64,000 nucleotides of DNA, taken from Lautropia sp. GTDB lineage: Bacteria > Pseudomonadota > Gammaproteobacteria > Burkholderiales > Burkholderiaceae_E. Positions 27,186-36,653 of this stretch are shown here, one piece after another (the first letter of the stretch is position 1; the number at the start of each line of letters is the position of its first letter). The stretch is taken from positions 366,273 to 430,272 of the forward strand of contig JAUMUG010000002.1 in the NCBI GenBank assembly GCA_030530775.1, in the 5' to 3' direction. Under the pieces are notes generated by a model. The model ran no database searches. It saw nothing but the letters and a program-made list of their open reading frames with translations, and was not told where the DNA came from. The position numbers and the translations under genes are program-made.

Positions 27186-28787
27186 ATGCGACCCAACCGA
27201 ATCCTGATCACGCTGGCGCTGCTGTCGGTGGCCGGTGCCGCCACCGCGCAAACGAACGATGCCTCCAAGGCCCAGCAACGATGCGAGGCACTGTCCCAAA
27301 TGGTGTTGCCCGACACGCACATCACCCGGGTGAGCTGGGTGCCGGCCGGCCAGCTGCCCAAGGATCCGGCGGCCCGGCTGACGGGTTCATCGGCACAGAA
27401 CATCGAGTTTTCGGCCCATTGCGTGGTCGACGGAGAAATCGAAAGGCGCAAGGGGGCCGACGGCAAGCCCTATCACATCGGCTTTCAGCTGCGCCTGCCC
27501 GAGAACTGGAACCGGAAATTTCTGTTCCAGGGCGGCGGTGGCACCGACGGTTTCATCGCGCCGGCCGTCGGCAGTATTCCAACCAGTGGCTCCAGCGCCG
27601 TACCCGCACTGAAACGCGGCTATGCCGTCGTCAGCATGGATGGCGGACATCAGGGTATGGACGCCTCTTTCGGTGCCGACCAGCAGGCACGGATCAATTT
27701 CGCCTATGCGGCCACCGGCAAAGTGACGACCGCCGCCAAGCAACTGATCCAGCAGATGTACCATAGCGCCCCGAAACTCAGCTATTTCATGGGCTGCTCC
27801 AATGGCGGTCGCGAAGCGATGATCGCCGCGATGCGCTATCCGCTGGAATTCGATGGCGTGGTGGCCGGCAACCCGGGTTTCCGGCTGTCGCGGGCGGCCA
27901 TGGGTGAAGCCTGGGACAGCCAGCATCTGATGGCAGCCGCTCCCAAAAATGCGCAGGGCCGGCCGATCATCGCCAATGCGCTGACGCAGCAGGATCTGGA
28001 TGCCGTCGCCAAAGGGGTGCTCGATCGCTGCGATGCGCTGGACGGTCTCAGGGACGGCATCATCAATGCCTGGGAACGATGCGACTTCAAACCCGGGATG
28101 CTGAGGCTGCAACTGGGCGAGCAGAAAGTGGCTGTGCTCGAAGCCATCTTCAATGGTGCCAAAAACAGCCGTGGCGACCAAATATATAGTTCATGGCCTT
28201 ATGATTCGGGCATCAACAGCCCCGGCTGGCGGGCCTGGAAACTGGGAAGCTCACAGACCGACCAGCCGGATGCACTGAATCTGACGCTGGGAGCCGAGTC
28301 GTTGCCGCAGTATTTCATGACACCCCACGACCCCAAATTCAATGTGCTGGATTTCGATTTCGATACCGACCCGGCCAAAACCCGGCAGATCGGCGGTATC
28401 AACGACGCCGACAGCACCGACCTGAGCACCTTCAAGGCACGCGGCGGCCGGATGATCGTCTTCGAAGGCGTCTCCGACCCGGTATTCTCGGCAAACGATC
28501 TGCGCGACTGGTATCGACAGCTGGAAAAAGACACACCGCACGCCCGCGATGTGGCCCGTGTGTTCATGGTACCGGGCATGACCCACTGCGGCGGCGGCCC
28601 CGCCCTGGATGATTTCGATCCGCTGACGGCTCTGGAAAACTGGCGCGAGAAAAGCCATGCGCCCGATTTCATGGTGGCCACCGGCAAAGCCTTCCCGGGC
28701 CGCTCGCAACCGATCTGCGCCTATCCGACGGTGGCCACCTACACGCGTGGCGACAGTACCAAGGCGGGCAGCTTCATCTGTCGCTGA
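27186..28787 (+). CDS. Tannase/feruloyl esterase family alpha/beta hydrolase, exported
   Basis: 533 residues from ATG 27186, giving a signal peptide cleaved after AATAQ. Nucleophile serine lies in YFMGCSNGGREAM; the acid aspartate is in FEGVSDPVFSANDL and the histidine in MVPGMTHCGGGP. The cysteines beside the Ser and His are conserved in this family, where they form a disulfide that draws the catalytic residues together. Members hydrolyse esters of phenolic acids (gallate, ferulate) or mono-hydroxyethyl terephthalate; the substrate cannot be told from sequence. The start has no clear Shine-Dalgarno. Convergent with a benzoate-CoA-ligase-like gene, a possible but unproven aromatic-acid link. 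Confidence 0.88.
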   Translation: MRPNRILITLALLSVAGAATAQTNDASKAQQRCEALSQMVLPDTHITRVSWVPAGQLPKDPAARLTGSSAQNIEFSAHCVVDGEIERRKGADGKPYHIGFQLRLPENWNRKFLFQGGGGTDGFIAPAVGSIPTSGSSAVPALKRGYAVVSMDGGHQGMDASFGADQQARINFAYAATGKVTTAAKQLIQQMYHSAPKLSYFMGCSNGGREAMIAAMRYPLEFDGVVAGNPGFRLSRAAMGEAWDSQHLMAAAPKNAQGRPIIANALTQQDLDAVAKGVLDRCDALDGLRDGIINAWERCDFKPGMLRLQLGEQKVAVLEAIFNGAKNSRGDQIYSSWPYDSGINSPGWRAWKLGSSQTDQPDALNLTLGAESLPQYFMTPHDPKFNVLDFDFDTDPAKTRQIGGINDADSTDLSTFKARGGRMIVFEGVSDPVFSANDLRDWYRQLEKDTPHARDVARVFMVPGMTHCGGGPALDDFDPLTALENWREKSHAPDFMVATGKAFPGRSQPICAYPTVATYTRGDSTKAGSFICR

Positions 28788-28961
28788 GCTGAAAACCCGA
28801 AGAAACCAACCCGGGGGCGGCACACGCCGTGGCCCCGCTCGAAGGCCACGTACACGGCAACCGCAACCCGTGGAGATCTTCCGTGCCTCATCGGCACCGG
28901 TGCCGGATTTCCGGTATGCCGGCCGCGGCTGAGCACCGGCCACCAAGCGGCCGTGCGCCGT

Positions 28962-30713
28962 TCACTCGGTGTACCGAATCTCCGACGCAGTCAGATCCTG
29001 TTGCGCGGCCTCGGCTTCACGCAGCACCGCATCGAGCAGATCGATGTGTACGTCCGGGCCGCCGGCCGCTGCCGCCGCGCCGGCCTTGGTCGCCACCGCC
29101 CGGGCTTCGGGCACCCGCGGCTCCGCGCTGGGCAGTTTCTCGACAAACTCGATCCAACGCGGGCATTTGTATTGCGCCAGGTTGTCGCGCAGCCAAGCAC
29201 GCAGACGCTCCTCGGTGCTCTCACCTGCTTCGACGCCCGGTTTCAGCACGATCAGCGCTTTGGGCCGGACGAATCCTCCATCGGCATCCGGCACACCGAT
29301 CACGGCCGCTTCGGCCACGTCCTCATGCGCGGTCAACGTGGTGGCCACCTCGGCCGGCGACACGAATTGCCCCGAGATTTTCAGCAGATCGTCACAACGG
29401 CCGGCATAGTGGTAGTAACCGGCTTCGTCACGCCAGAAACGATCGCCGGTCCGCACCCATCGGCCCAGAAAGACATCGCGGGTCGGCTCGCGCTGGTTCC
29501 AGTACCCCAGGGCCGCACTCGGTCCATTCACCAGCAAGGTGCCCACATCGCCATCGGCAACATCCTTCTGCTGCTCATCCACCAGCCGCAGACAGTATCC
29601 CGGCACCGGTCGCATGCCGTTGTCTGTCTGGGTGTCGCCCCGGGGGGTGGACAGATAGATGTGCAGCATCTCGGTCGAACTGACCCCGTTGAGCAACTCG
29701 GTGCCCAGCCGCTCCTCGACCCGTTTGCGCAGGCCGTCCGGCATGGCCTCGCCGGCCGATATGCACAGGCGCAGCGACAGCTCGTTGCTTTCGGGACAGT
29801 TCGGGTTCGCCAGCAGGGCCGCAAAAGCAGCCGGAACCCCGAAGAACACGGTGGGACGTGCACCCACCACTTTGGCCGGAGCCCGTCCGGTCAGATAGCT
29901 GATCAGATCCTCGATCTGCATCGCTGGTGCCGACTTCAGCACCGCCATGGCACCGGCCACCATCGGAAAGATCAACGAATTACACAAGCCATAAGCGCTG
30001 CACAACCGCGGCGCCGAAAAACAGCGGTCGCGCGACGTCAGCCCCAGGACCCGCTGACCATAGAGTTCGGCCATCTGCACGAGCGCCGCATGACAATGCA
30101 GCGTGGCACGCGGGTGTCCATGCGAGCCGGCCGAATACATCCAGAAACAGGGTTCGTCACTACTCGTGTCGACCGCGTCGAAATGATCCTGGTCACCACC
30201 GGCATCCAGAATCGCGCCGATATCGCCGCCATCGGCCAGCGGCGCTTCGGAAATCAACAGTCGCTGCAGGGTGGGAATGGAATTGTGCAGCCCGTCGAAG
30301 GGCGCAAAAGCCGAACGTGAAACGAACAGCGCCTTGGCACGGGAGTCACGCAGAATGTAATCGTAATCATGCTTGGACAGACTGGTGCTGACACAGACCG
30401 GTACCACACCGGCCTTGATCGCCCCGAGAAAGATCGTCGGCCAATCGATGGTGTCGGTCAGACAGAGCATGATCCGGTCCTCACGCCCCACCCCGATGGT
30501 ATGCAGACCGAGCGCAAAGCGATCCACCCGCCTGGCCAGTTCGCCATAGGTGATCGAACTGCGTTCGTCGACGAAAGCGACCTGATCGACACGCCCGGCT
30601 TGCAGATTGCGCTGCAGCAGATCGTGGGCGGCGTTGTAGTCGCGGGGGATATTCGACAGGGCGACACCACCGTTCTCATCGGTATTCAGGGACACGCTTT
30701 CCATCGGCGGCAA
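28962..30713 (-). CDS. Benzoate-CoA-ligase-like protein with degenerate adenylation motifs
   Basis: 583 residues, ANL superfamily, closest in style to benzoate-CoA ligases (N-terminus IPRDYNAAHDLLQRNL; GVSSTEMLHIYLS; GRCDDLLKISGQFVSPAEV). The phosphate-binding motif, normally SSGSTGxPKG, reads SAGSHGHPRA, losing the Thr and Lys. The C-terminal TGKIQR-type motif with the catalytic lysine is absent: after FVEKLPS the sequence turns into an Ala-rich tail. Shifting frame does not restore it, so it is not a simple frameshift. Either a non-catalytic relative or one using altered chemistry. ATG 30704 is an alternative start. Confidence 0.8.
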   Translation of the reverse strand: MPPMESVSLNTDENGGVALSNIPRDYNAAHDLLQRNLQAGRVDQVAFVDERSSITYGELARRVDRFALGLHTIGVGREDRIMLCLTDTIDWPTIFLGAIKAGVVPVCVSTSLSKHDYDYILRDSRAKALFVSRSAFAPFDGLHNSIPTLQRLLISEAPLADGGDIGAILDAGGDQDHFDAVDTSSDEPCFWMYSAGSHGHPRATLHCHAALVQMAELYGQRVLGLTSRDRCFSAPRLCSAYGLCNSLIFPMVAGAMAVLKSAPAMQIEDLISYLTGRAPAKVVGARPTVFFGVPAAFAALLANPNCPESNELSLRLCISAGEAMPDGLRKRVEERLGTELLNGVSSTEMLHIYLSTPRGDTQTDNGMRPVPGYCLRLVDEQQKDVADGDVGTLLVNGPSAALGYWNQREPTRDVFLGRWVRTGDRFWRDEAGYYHYAGRCDDLLKISGQFVSPAEVATTLTAHEDVAEAAVIGVPDADGGFVRPKALIVLKPGVEAGESTEERLRAWLRDNLAQYKCPRWIEFVEKLPSAEPRVPEARAVATKAGAAAAAGGPDVHIDLLDAVLREAEAAQQDLTASEIRYTE

Positions 30714-30928
30714 ACTCCGGGTTCAGACAGACATCCAGCAGACACTATAGCGCGCCCGGCCCCCGGTGTCGTTCATTCCATCCGATCGGCCACGGCTCTG
30801 TGACACGCCATACGACCCGGCTGCAGCGCTCGCCGGCCCGAATGTCTGCTTCCCGCAGATGTACGACCCGAAGATCGAAAGTCGAGCCGATACGTCGATC
30901 GACGGTTTTGGCCCCGCGGACACTCGAC

Positions 30929-32233
30929 TCAGGCCGCAGCCCGTTCCAGACGATCGGTCAGTGCCCGCCAAGCGGCGTCGGCGGGCGGGCGTTCGATCAG
31001 GATGCAGGCTACCGGCAGGGCATCGAGCTGGTGCAGGGCGTCGTAGAGGTCACGCCCCGCCCCATCGGCATCGGATGGGCGACGGCGCCAGAACAGGCCC
31101 GGTTGCGGCGCGGGCATCCGCGCGCTCCAGACCGCGACCCGCTGGCCCCGTGCCCGGGCGAGGTCGAGCCGGGCTGCGAGGGCGTCCCAGTCCATCAGCC
31201 GCAGCGGCGCATCGGGCGCATAGTGCGAGGGCAGCGCCCCCGGCACCCGTGGGGCATCGGTGTCCGGCCCGGCCGCGCCGTCCGCGCCCGGGGCTGTGGC
31301 CGCATCCACACGGCGGCTCACGTCCGCGCCCGTGCCGGCCCCTGCATTCATCCGCTGCCCCTTGCTCGCCGACGCACCGGAGCCCTCCCCCGTATCGCGT
31401 CCACGTTCGGCCCGCCGTGCGGCATGTTCGCTGCGCGCCAGCATGTCATCGAGGCGCACCGGCCGGCCCAGACACTGCGCCAGCCCGGCCAGCGTGACGT
31501 GCCCCGGACGCAACAGTACCGGCTCACCCCGTGACAGGTCGACGATGGTCGATTCCAACCCGACCCGGGAAGGCCCGCCATCCAGCACCACGGGCACCGC
31601 CGACCCCAGCCCAGCCCGCACGTGGGCGGCCCGGCTGGGGCTGATGCGCCCGAAGGGGTTGGCCGAGGGTGCCGCCAGACCGATGATACCGTGTGGACGG
31701 AGCGCCCGCATCAACCGCTGAAAGACCGGATGCGAAGGAATGCGAATGGCGATGCTGGCCTGCCCGCCACAGGCCCAGGCGGGCGCCTCGGCGCGGCGTT
31801 TCAGCACCAGCGACAGCGGCCCCGGCCAGAAGCAGTCGGCCAGCCGCTGGGCCTCGGGCGACCACTCGGCCCAATCACGCGCCGCCGCCACATCGGCCAC
31901 GTGCACGATCAGCGGGTGATCGGCCGGGCGACCCTTGATCCGGTAGATGCTGGCCACGGCCGCCTGGTCGGCCGCATTCGCAGCCAAGCCGTAGACAGTC
32001 TCGGTCGGCAGGCCGATGACGCCCCCCGCCCGCAGCACCTCGACAGCCGCCGCCAGCTCGGTCTCGGCCACCTGGGCAGCGGATGACGCAACCCCGGCTG
32101 CCGGGGCGGCCATGCCCACGGCCGCCCCTCCCGATTCCATCGCGCCACCAGGCGCTGCATTCCCCCCGGCGCCGGATTCGCAGGAAAGCGCCGGTTCGAC
32201 CGACGCCGGCGTGTTGCGCGGAGCGTGGTTCAT
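30929..32233 (-). CDS. Threonylcarbamoyl-AMP synthase (Sua5/YwlC type)
   Basis: 434 residues from ATG 32233. The TsaC domain (RAGGVIGLPTETVYGLAANA, SIYRIKGRPADHPLIVHV, WPGPLSLVLKR, SIAIRIPSHPVFQRL, SANPFGRISPSRAAHV, STIVDLS) makes threonylcarbamoyl-AMP from Thr, bicarbonate and ATP for tRNA t6A37. A C-terminal Sua5 domain begins at PGALPSHYAPDAPLRL. Two low-complexity stretches are unusual: about 45 residues before the TsaC domain and about 65 (residues 264-328) between domains. The start overlaps the purK stop by 4 bp (ATGA), so it is co-translated with the purine genes. Confidence 0.92.
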   Translation of the reverse strand: MNHAPRNTPASVEPALSCESGAGGNAAPGGAMESGGAAVGMAAPAAGVASSAAQVAETELAAAVEVLRAGGVIGLPTETVYGLAANAADQAAVASIYRIKGRPADHPLIVHVADVAAARDWAEWSPEAQRLADCFWPGPLSLVLKRRAEAPAWACGGQASIAIRIPSHPVFQRLMRALRPHGIIGLAAPSANPFGRISPSRAAHVRAGLGSAVPVVLDGGPSRVGLESTIVDLSRGEPVLLRPGHVTLAGLAQCLGRPVRLDDMLARSEHAARRAERGRDTGEGSGASASKGQRMNAGAGTGADVSRRVDAATAPGADGAAGPDTDAPRVPGALPSHYAPDAPLRLMDWDALAARLDLARARGQRVAVWSARMPAPQPGLFWRRRPSDADGAGRDLYDALHQLDALPVACILIERPPADAAWRALTDRLERAAA

Positions 32234-33540
32234 GATGTCTCGAGCGGCTGCGCCAGCAATGGGCCGATCCGCGCCGCCCGTTCGCGGGCCGCTTCGGCAC
32301 CGTCGGCCACCACCGTCAGATGGCCCATCTTGCGGCCGATGCGGGCTTCGTCCTTGCCGTACAGATGCAGCTTGGCGCCCGGTTCGGACAGCACCGCGGC
32401 CCAATCCGGTTCCTGCTTCGGCCCCGCCGACACCGCGCTGGTCCCGGGATACCAGGCATTGCCGAGGATGTTCAGCATCAGCGCGTGCCGGGTCTGCGTG
32501 GTGGCGCCCAATGGCAGGCCGGCCATCACGCGGGCCTGCTGCTCGAACTGGTTGCTGACGGCGGCATCCAGCGTCCAGTGGCCGGAGTTGTGCGGCCGGG
32601 GCGCCATCTCGTTGGCCAGCAGGCGTCCATCACTCAGCACGAAGAACTCCACACAGAGCACGCCGGTGTATTCCAGCCCCTCGGCAAGGGTCATCGCGGC
32701 GGTGCGCGCCTGCACGGCCACGGCCTCGTCGACCGGCGCCGGCACGGTGCTGACGGCCAGAATGCCCTGACGATGCTCGTTGGCCGCCAGTGGATAGCTG
32801 ACGACCCGCCCATCGGCGCCGCGCACCACGATCACCGACACCTCGCAGGTCAGCGCCACCTGCTGCTCCAGCACACAGACGGGCGGCCGCCCACCGGCGG
32901 CCCCGGTGAAGGCCCGAAACGCCTCGGCGGCCGCCTCACGCGAAGCGACGCGGGCCTGGCCCTTGCCGTCATAGCCCAGCCGCGCCACCTTCAGGATGGC
33001 AGGAAACAGCTCGGCCGGCACCGCGTCGATGTCGGCAGTCGTCTCGATCGGCCGATAGGGGGCCACCGGCACTCCGCATCGTTGGATGAAGGCCTTTTCG
33101 GCCACACGATCCTGGGCGATCGCCACGGCCGGCGCTGCCGGCGCCACCCGCGTCAGCCCGGCCAGCCGCTGCAGCGCCGCCGCCGGCACGTTCTCGAATT
33201 CGGTCGTCACGGCCGCACACAGTTGCCCCAGTTCGGCCAGTGCCTCGTCGTCCAGATAATCCGCGGTCAGCTGCCGATCGGCCACCCGGCCGCAGATGCT
33301 GTCCGGATCCGGATCGAGCACACAGACCCGGTAGCCCATCCGCTGTGCGGCCTGACAGAACATCCGCCCCAGCTGACCACCACCCAGCACGCCCAGCCAG
33401 CTGCCCGGTGGCAACACGGGCCAGCCCGTTGCACCGGTTTCGCCGGCGTCAGCGGCCTCCATCGATCGATTCCCGGCGACCGGCCCGATATCGGAATCTG
33501 CCGGCAGACCAGCCCCTGGCCGGGGTCGTCCCGTCGTCAT
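32230..33540 (-). CDS. purK: 5-(carboxyamino)imidazole ribonucleotide synthase PurK
   Basis: 436 residues, ATP-grasp enzyme that carboxylates AIR to N5-CAIR with bicarbonate in purine synthesis. Nucleotide-binding N-terminus [20 protein letters not shown], then ATP-grasp segments ([51 protein letters not shown]). About 40 extra residues precede the family start; an internal ATG would give a shorter protein. The start ATG overlaps the purE stop (ATGA) and the stop overlaps the Sua5 start. Confidence 0.96.
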   Translation of the reverse strand: MTTGRPRPGAGLPADSDIGPVAGNRSMEAADAGETGATGWPVLPPGSWLGVLGGGQLGRMFCQAAQRMGYRVCVLDPDPDSICGRVADRQLTADYLDDEALAELGQLCAAVTTEFENVPAAALQRLAGLTRVAPAAPAVAIAQDRVAEKAFIQRCGVPVAPYRPIETTADIDAVPAELFPAILKVARLGYDGKGQARVASREAAAEAFRAFTGAAGGRPPVCVLEQQVALTCEVSVIVVRGADGRVVSYPLAANEHRQGILAVSTVPAPVDEAVAVQARTAAMTLAEGLEYTGVLCVEFFVLSDGRLLANEMAPRPHNSGHWTLDAAVSNQFEQQARVMAGLPLGATTQTRHALMLNILGNAWYPGTSAVSAGPKQEPDWAAVLSEPGAKLHLYGKDEARIGRKMGHLTVVADGAEAARERAARIGPLLAQPLETS

Positions 33541-34043
33541 TGCGGCAACTCCATCTGACGCGCGGCCTTGGTCTGGCTCAGGCGGAAAGCCTCCAGCGCC
33601 GTGGCCAGTGTCAGATCGTCCTGCGCCAGCATCGCCACGGCGAACAGCGCCGCATTGGCGGCGCCGGCCTGGCCGATGGCGAAAGTGGCGACCGGAATGC
33701 CCTTGGGCATCTGCACGATCGACAGCAGCGAATCCTGCCCTTGCAAGTGGCGGCTGGGCACTGGCACACCCAGTACCGGCACGATGGTCTTGGCCGCCAG
33801 CATGCCGGGCAAATGTGCCGCTCCACCGGCTCCGGCGATGATCGCCCGCAACCCACGCCCGGCTGCCTGTTCGGCATAGGCAAACATATCGTCCGGCATC
33901 CGGTGCGCCGAGACCACCCGTGCCTCATGGGGAACGCCAAACTGCTTGAGCAACTGGACGGCATGCTGCATCACGTCCCAGTCGCTGTTGCTGCCCATCA
34001 CGACCCCCACCAATGGGGACATCGTGTCATTCGCCTCGGTCAT
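33537..34043 (-). CDS. purE: 5-(carboxyamino)imidazole ribonucleotide mutase PurE
   Basis: 168 residues. Converts N5-CAIR to CAIR, the step after PurK. The family motif [16 protein letters not shown] is at the N-terminus and [24 protein letters not shown] follow. ATG 34043 overlaps the last base of the purC stop (TGATG); a GTG one codon upstream is also possible. Ends overlapping purK by 4 bp. Confidence 0.96.
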   Translation of the reverse strand: MTEANDTMSPLVGVVMGSNSDWDVMQHAVQLLKQFGVPHEARVVSAHRMPDDMFAYAEQAAGRGLRAIIAGAGGAAHLPGMLAAKTIVPVLGVPVPSRHLQGQDSLLSIVQMPKGIPVATFAIGQAGAANAALFAVAMLAQDDLTLATALEAFRLSQTKAARQMELPQ

Positions 34044-34933
34044 CACAGTGATTCCCCCGTCAGTCGTTCATAAGCTTCGCGATAGCGGTTGCTGGTCGCT
34101 TCGATCACCGCCAGCGGCAACGGTGGCGGAGGCGCCTGCCGGTTCCAGGTTTTGACCGTATCCAGATAGTCGCGCACGAATTGTTTGTCGAAGCTCGGCG
34201 GTGAAATGCCGGTTCGGTACTGATCGACCGGCCAGAAGCGGGAGGAATCCGGCGTCAGGATCTCGTCCATCAGCACCAGCCGATCATCTTCGTCCAACCC
34301 GAACTCGAATTTGGTATCGGCGATGATGATGCCACGGGTGACTGCATATTCACCGGCACGACGATAGAGATCCAGGCTGACACCACGAATCCGTTCGGCC
34401 AGATCACCACCGACCCGCTCCACCATCTCGTCGAAGGAGATGTTCTCGTCGTGCCGGCCCAGTTCGGCCTTGGCCGCCGGGGTGAAGATCGGTTGATCGA
34501 GCTTTTCGGCCTGCACCATGCCGGCCGGCAGCGCCACACCCGAGACACTGCCCTTCTCCAGATATTCCTTGTAGCCCGAACCGACCAGATAGCCACGGAC
34601 GACCGCCTCGACCAGAATCGGCTTCAGGCGCTTGACCACCATCGAACGGCCGGTCACCAGCGGAATCTCATCGGGCTGCACCACCGATTCGGGCGCATCC
34701 CCGGTCAGGTGATTGGGCACCACATCCTTCAGCCGATCGAACCAGAACAGCGCCAGGGTGTTCAGCACCCGCCCCTTGTCCGGAATCGGCTCGGCCATCA
34801 CCACATCGAAAGCCGACAGCCGATCGGAAGTCACCATCAACAGCCGATCGTCGCCGACTGCATAGTTGTCGCGCACCTTGCCGCTGCCCAACAGCGGCAA
34901 CGAATGCAGGCGTCCAGATGGAGCAGAACTCAT
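34043..34933 (-). CDS. purC: Phosphoribosylaminoimidazole-succinocarboxamide synthase PurC (SAICAR synthetase)
   Basis: 296 residues. Joins aspartate to CAIR using ATP. ATG 34933 follows AAGGAGTG and gives the family start with [32 protein letters not shown]. Further motifs: [48 protein letters not shown]. First gene of the purC-purE-purK-Sua5 operon in which every junction overlaps. Confidence 0.97.
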   Translation of the reverse strand: MSSAPSGRLHSLPLLGSGKVRDNYAVGDDRLLMVTSDRLSAFDVVMAEPIPDKGRVLNTLALFWFDRLKDVVPNHLTGDAPESVVQPDEIPLVTGRSMVVKRLKPILVEAVVRGYLVGSGYKEYLEKGSVSGVALPAGMVQAEKLDQPIFTPAAKAELGRHDENISFDEMVERVGGDLAERIRGVSLDLYRRAGEYAVTRGIIIADTKFEFGLDEDDRLVLMDEILTPDSSRFWPVDQYRTGISPPSFDKQFVRDYLDTVKTWNRQAPPPPLPLAVIEATSNRYREAYERLTGESL

Positions 34934-35324
34934 GAAGCACTCCTTCGCGCTAGAAAAGCTAGAAAAATATGAGGAGGTCGTTTTCCAACAGCCTGAAAGA
35001 ATATCAGGCACTGATCCAGTACTCTAGTGTCCTGACCCGGTACACGCGTGCCATGATCCGTCGGGTCGGCGCTCCCGTGTCCCGATGCGGCACGCCGGGA
35101 CGTGCCCTGGCACACCGGTGCACCGGCTCCTACGCCGATATCCGGTACGGCGGACGCGCTCGGCGTACCTGCAGGCAAACGCCGCCTCGCCGGTGAGGAG
35201 AACCGCGATCCCGAGCCGCATTCCCGACGCCCCTCCCACATGGCTGCACCCACCGGGCGTAGGACCTCCGCCACGACGGGCACCCGTCCGCGCCCGATTC
35301 TTCCACCCTATTCCTGGCTGCTTC
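34934..35324. other. Divergent intergenic region between purC and the DUF481 gene
   Basis: About 390 bp. Promoters for both directions must lie here. A purine-repressor site was not recognised, and no RNA element stands out. Confidence 0.35.
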
Positions 35325-36188
35325 ATGCGTTTTTCCAGTTTTTTCCACTTTGCTCTCCCGCTGTCCCACCCCGTTACCCCTCCGGTTCACACCGATGCCC
35401 GGCCCCATTCCGCCATGCCGGCCCTCGAGGCCGGCATGCTGGCGATGGTGCTGGGCACCGCTGCACTGACGCCGGCGCCGTCGCATGCCCAGATCAAGAC
35501 CAAACCCGACGGAAAATGGCGCCAGATCCTGGGCGCCGGCGCCTCGGTGGCTTCGGGCAACAGCGATCTGACCAGTTACAACCTGGACTACGACCTGGCC
35601 CGGCAAACCGGCCATCACACGCTGACACTGCGCACCCGGGCGCTGTACAACACCAGCGATGGCGAGACCAGTGCCAACACCACCGACGTCAGCCTGACCG
35701 GCAAGCGTACCCTCGGCGAAGGCTTCTATGTCTACGCCAACGGCACCTGGTTCCGCGACCGCATCGCCAACCTCAGTCATCGTCTCAGTGGCTCCAGCGG
35801 TTTTGGCTACAAGCTGATCCATACACCGACCGATGACTGGGGCATCTTCGCCGGCCTGGGCTACACCGAAGACCGCTACACGATTCCCACCCTGGTGTCC
35901 GACCAGATCCGCAGCCGCTACGGCCGTTTCGAGCTGACACTGGGCACCGAGTCCACCCACCAGCTCACCCCCAGTACCTCCTTTCATCAACGCCTGGCGG
36001 TCTATCCGGCCCTGAATGACGAGAACGATCTGCGTGCCGAGTTCCAGAGCACCCTCAGTGTGGCGATCAACCGACGACTGGCGCTGACCGCCTCGGCCGA
36101 TCTGCGCTACAACCGCGACCCCGGTACCGCCATCAGCAGAATGGACCGCCGCTTCACGACCGGTATCAGCCTGAAGTTCGTGGACTGA
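35325..36188 (+). CDS. DUF481 family outer-membrane protein (YdiY-like)
   Basis: 287 residues. After a hydrophobic leader ending PSHAQ, the mature part (QILGAGASVASGNSDLTSYNLDYDLARQTG; FRDRIANLSHRLSGSSGFGYKLI; SIAINRR-like strand, ending RRFTTGISLKFVD) shows the alternating pattern of a small beta-barrel of the DUF481 family, some of which are salt- or acid-induced. The start is uncertain: ATG 35325 gives a long N-region, ATG 35415 a shorter one without positive charge. Terminal aromatic/hydrophobic residue pattern fits outer-membrane insertion. Stand-alone gene. Confidence 0.82.
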   Translation: MRFSSFFHFALPLSHPVTPPVHTDARPHSAMPALEAGMLAMVLGTAALTPAPSHAQIKTKPDGKWRQILGAGASVASGNSDLTSYNLDYDLARQTGHHTLTLRTRALYNTSDGETSANTTDVSLTGKRTLGEGFYVYANGTWFRDRIANLSHRLSGSSGFGYKLIHTPTDDWGIFAGLGYTEDRYTIPTLVSDQIRSRYGRFELTLGTESTHQLTPSTSFHQRLAVYPALNDENDLRAEFQSTLSVAINRRLALTASADLRYNRDPGTAISRMDRRFTTGISLKFVD

Positions 36189-36653
36189 AAGCCTGCCGGG
36201 CACACCTGTACGCCACCTTCGACGCAGACGGTTCCGGGCGGTTCGGATGACACCGGTTCCCGGGCTGGCACCCGCCGTCGTGATGGCATCAGATGGCAGC
36301 AGCCCTTGCCATGGCAATGCCAGCGGAGCAGATGGTCCGGAACCGCGGAAAGTCCCTCCCCGAGGTTCCCGGCGTGTGAGAACCCGAGTCCGAAAAGCCG
36401 AACAAGGCGATGATTCATGGATCGCACACAGTCACCGGCCGCCCGACCGCGACCCGCGACCGCCCATGAATCCGGGCTTCATCCGGCCATGGCCCGCACA
36501 GACAATCGGGCGCGACGGCGTCTCGGGCCCCTGGACCACAGACAGATCGTGGGCAGCCGATCGGCCGCACCGCGTTCCGGCCGGGGCCCGACCCACCGAA
36601 GCGGGTGTTCCCGACCCGAAGGCGCTCTATCGAACCCACCTGTCAGCCGTGCC
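36189..36653. other. Intergenic region before the NERD-helicase gene
   Basis: About 465 bp. The following gene's frame is open for a further 79 codons upstream but is Arg/Pro-rich and unlike the family, so it is treated as non-coding. Nothing else recognised. Confidence 0.35.

Noticed and set aside
30929..34933. purC-purE-purK-Sua5 overlapping operon as a novelty
   Set aside because: The order and tight overlaps are common in Betaproteobacteria, so it is described as a feature but not reported as unusual.
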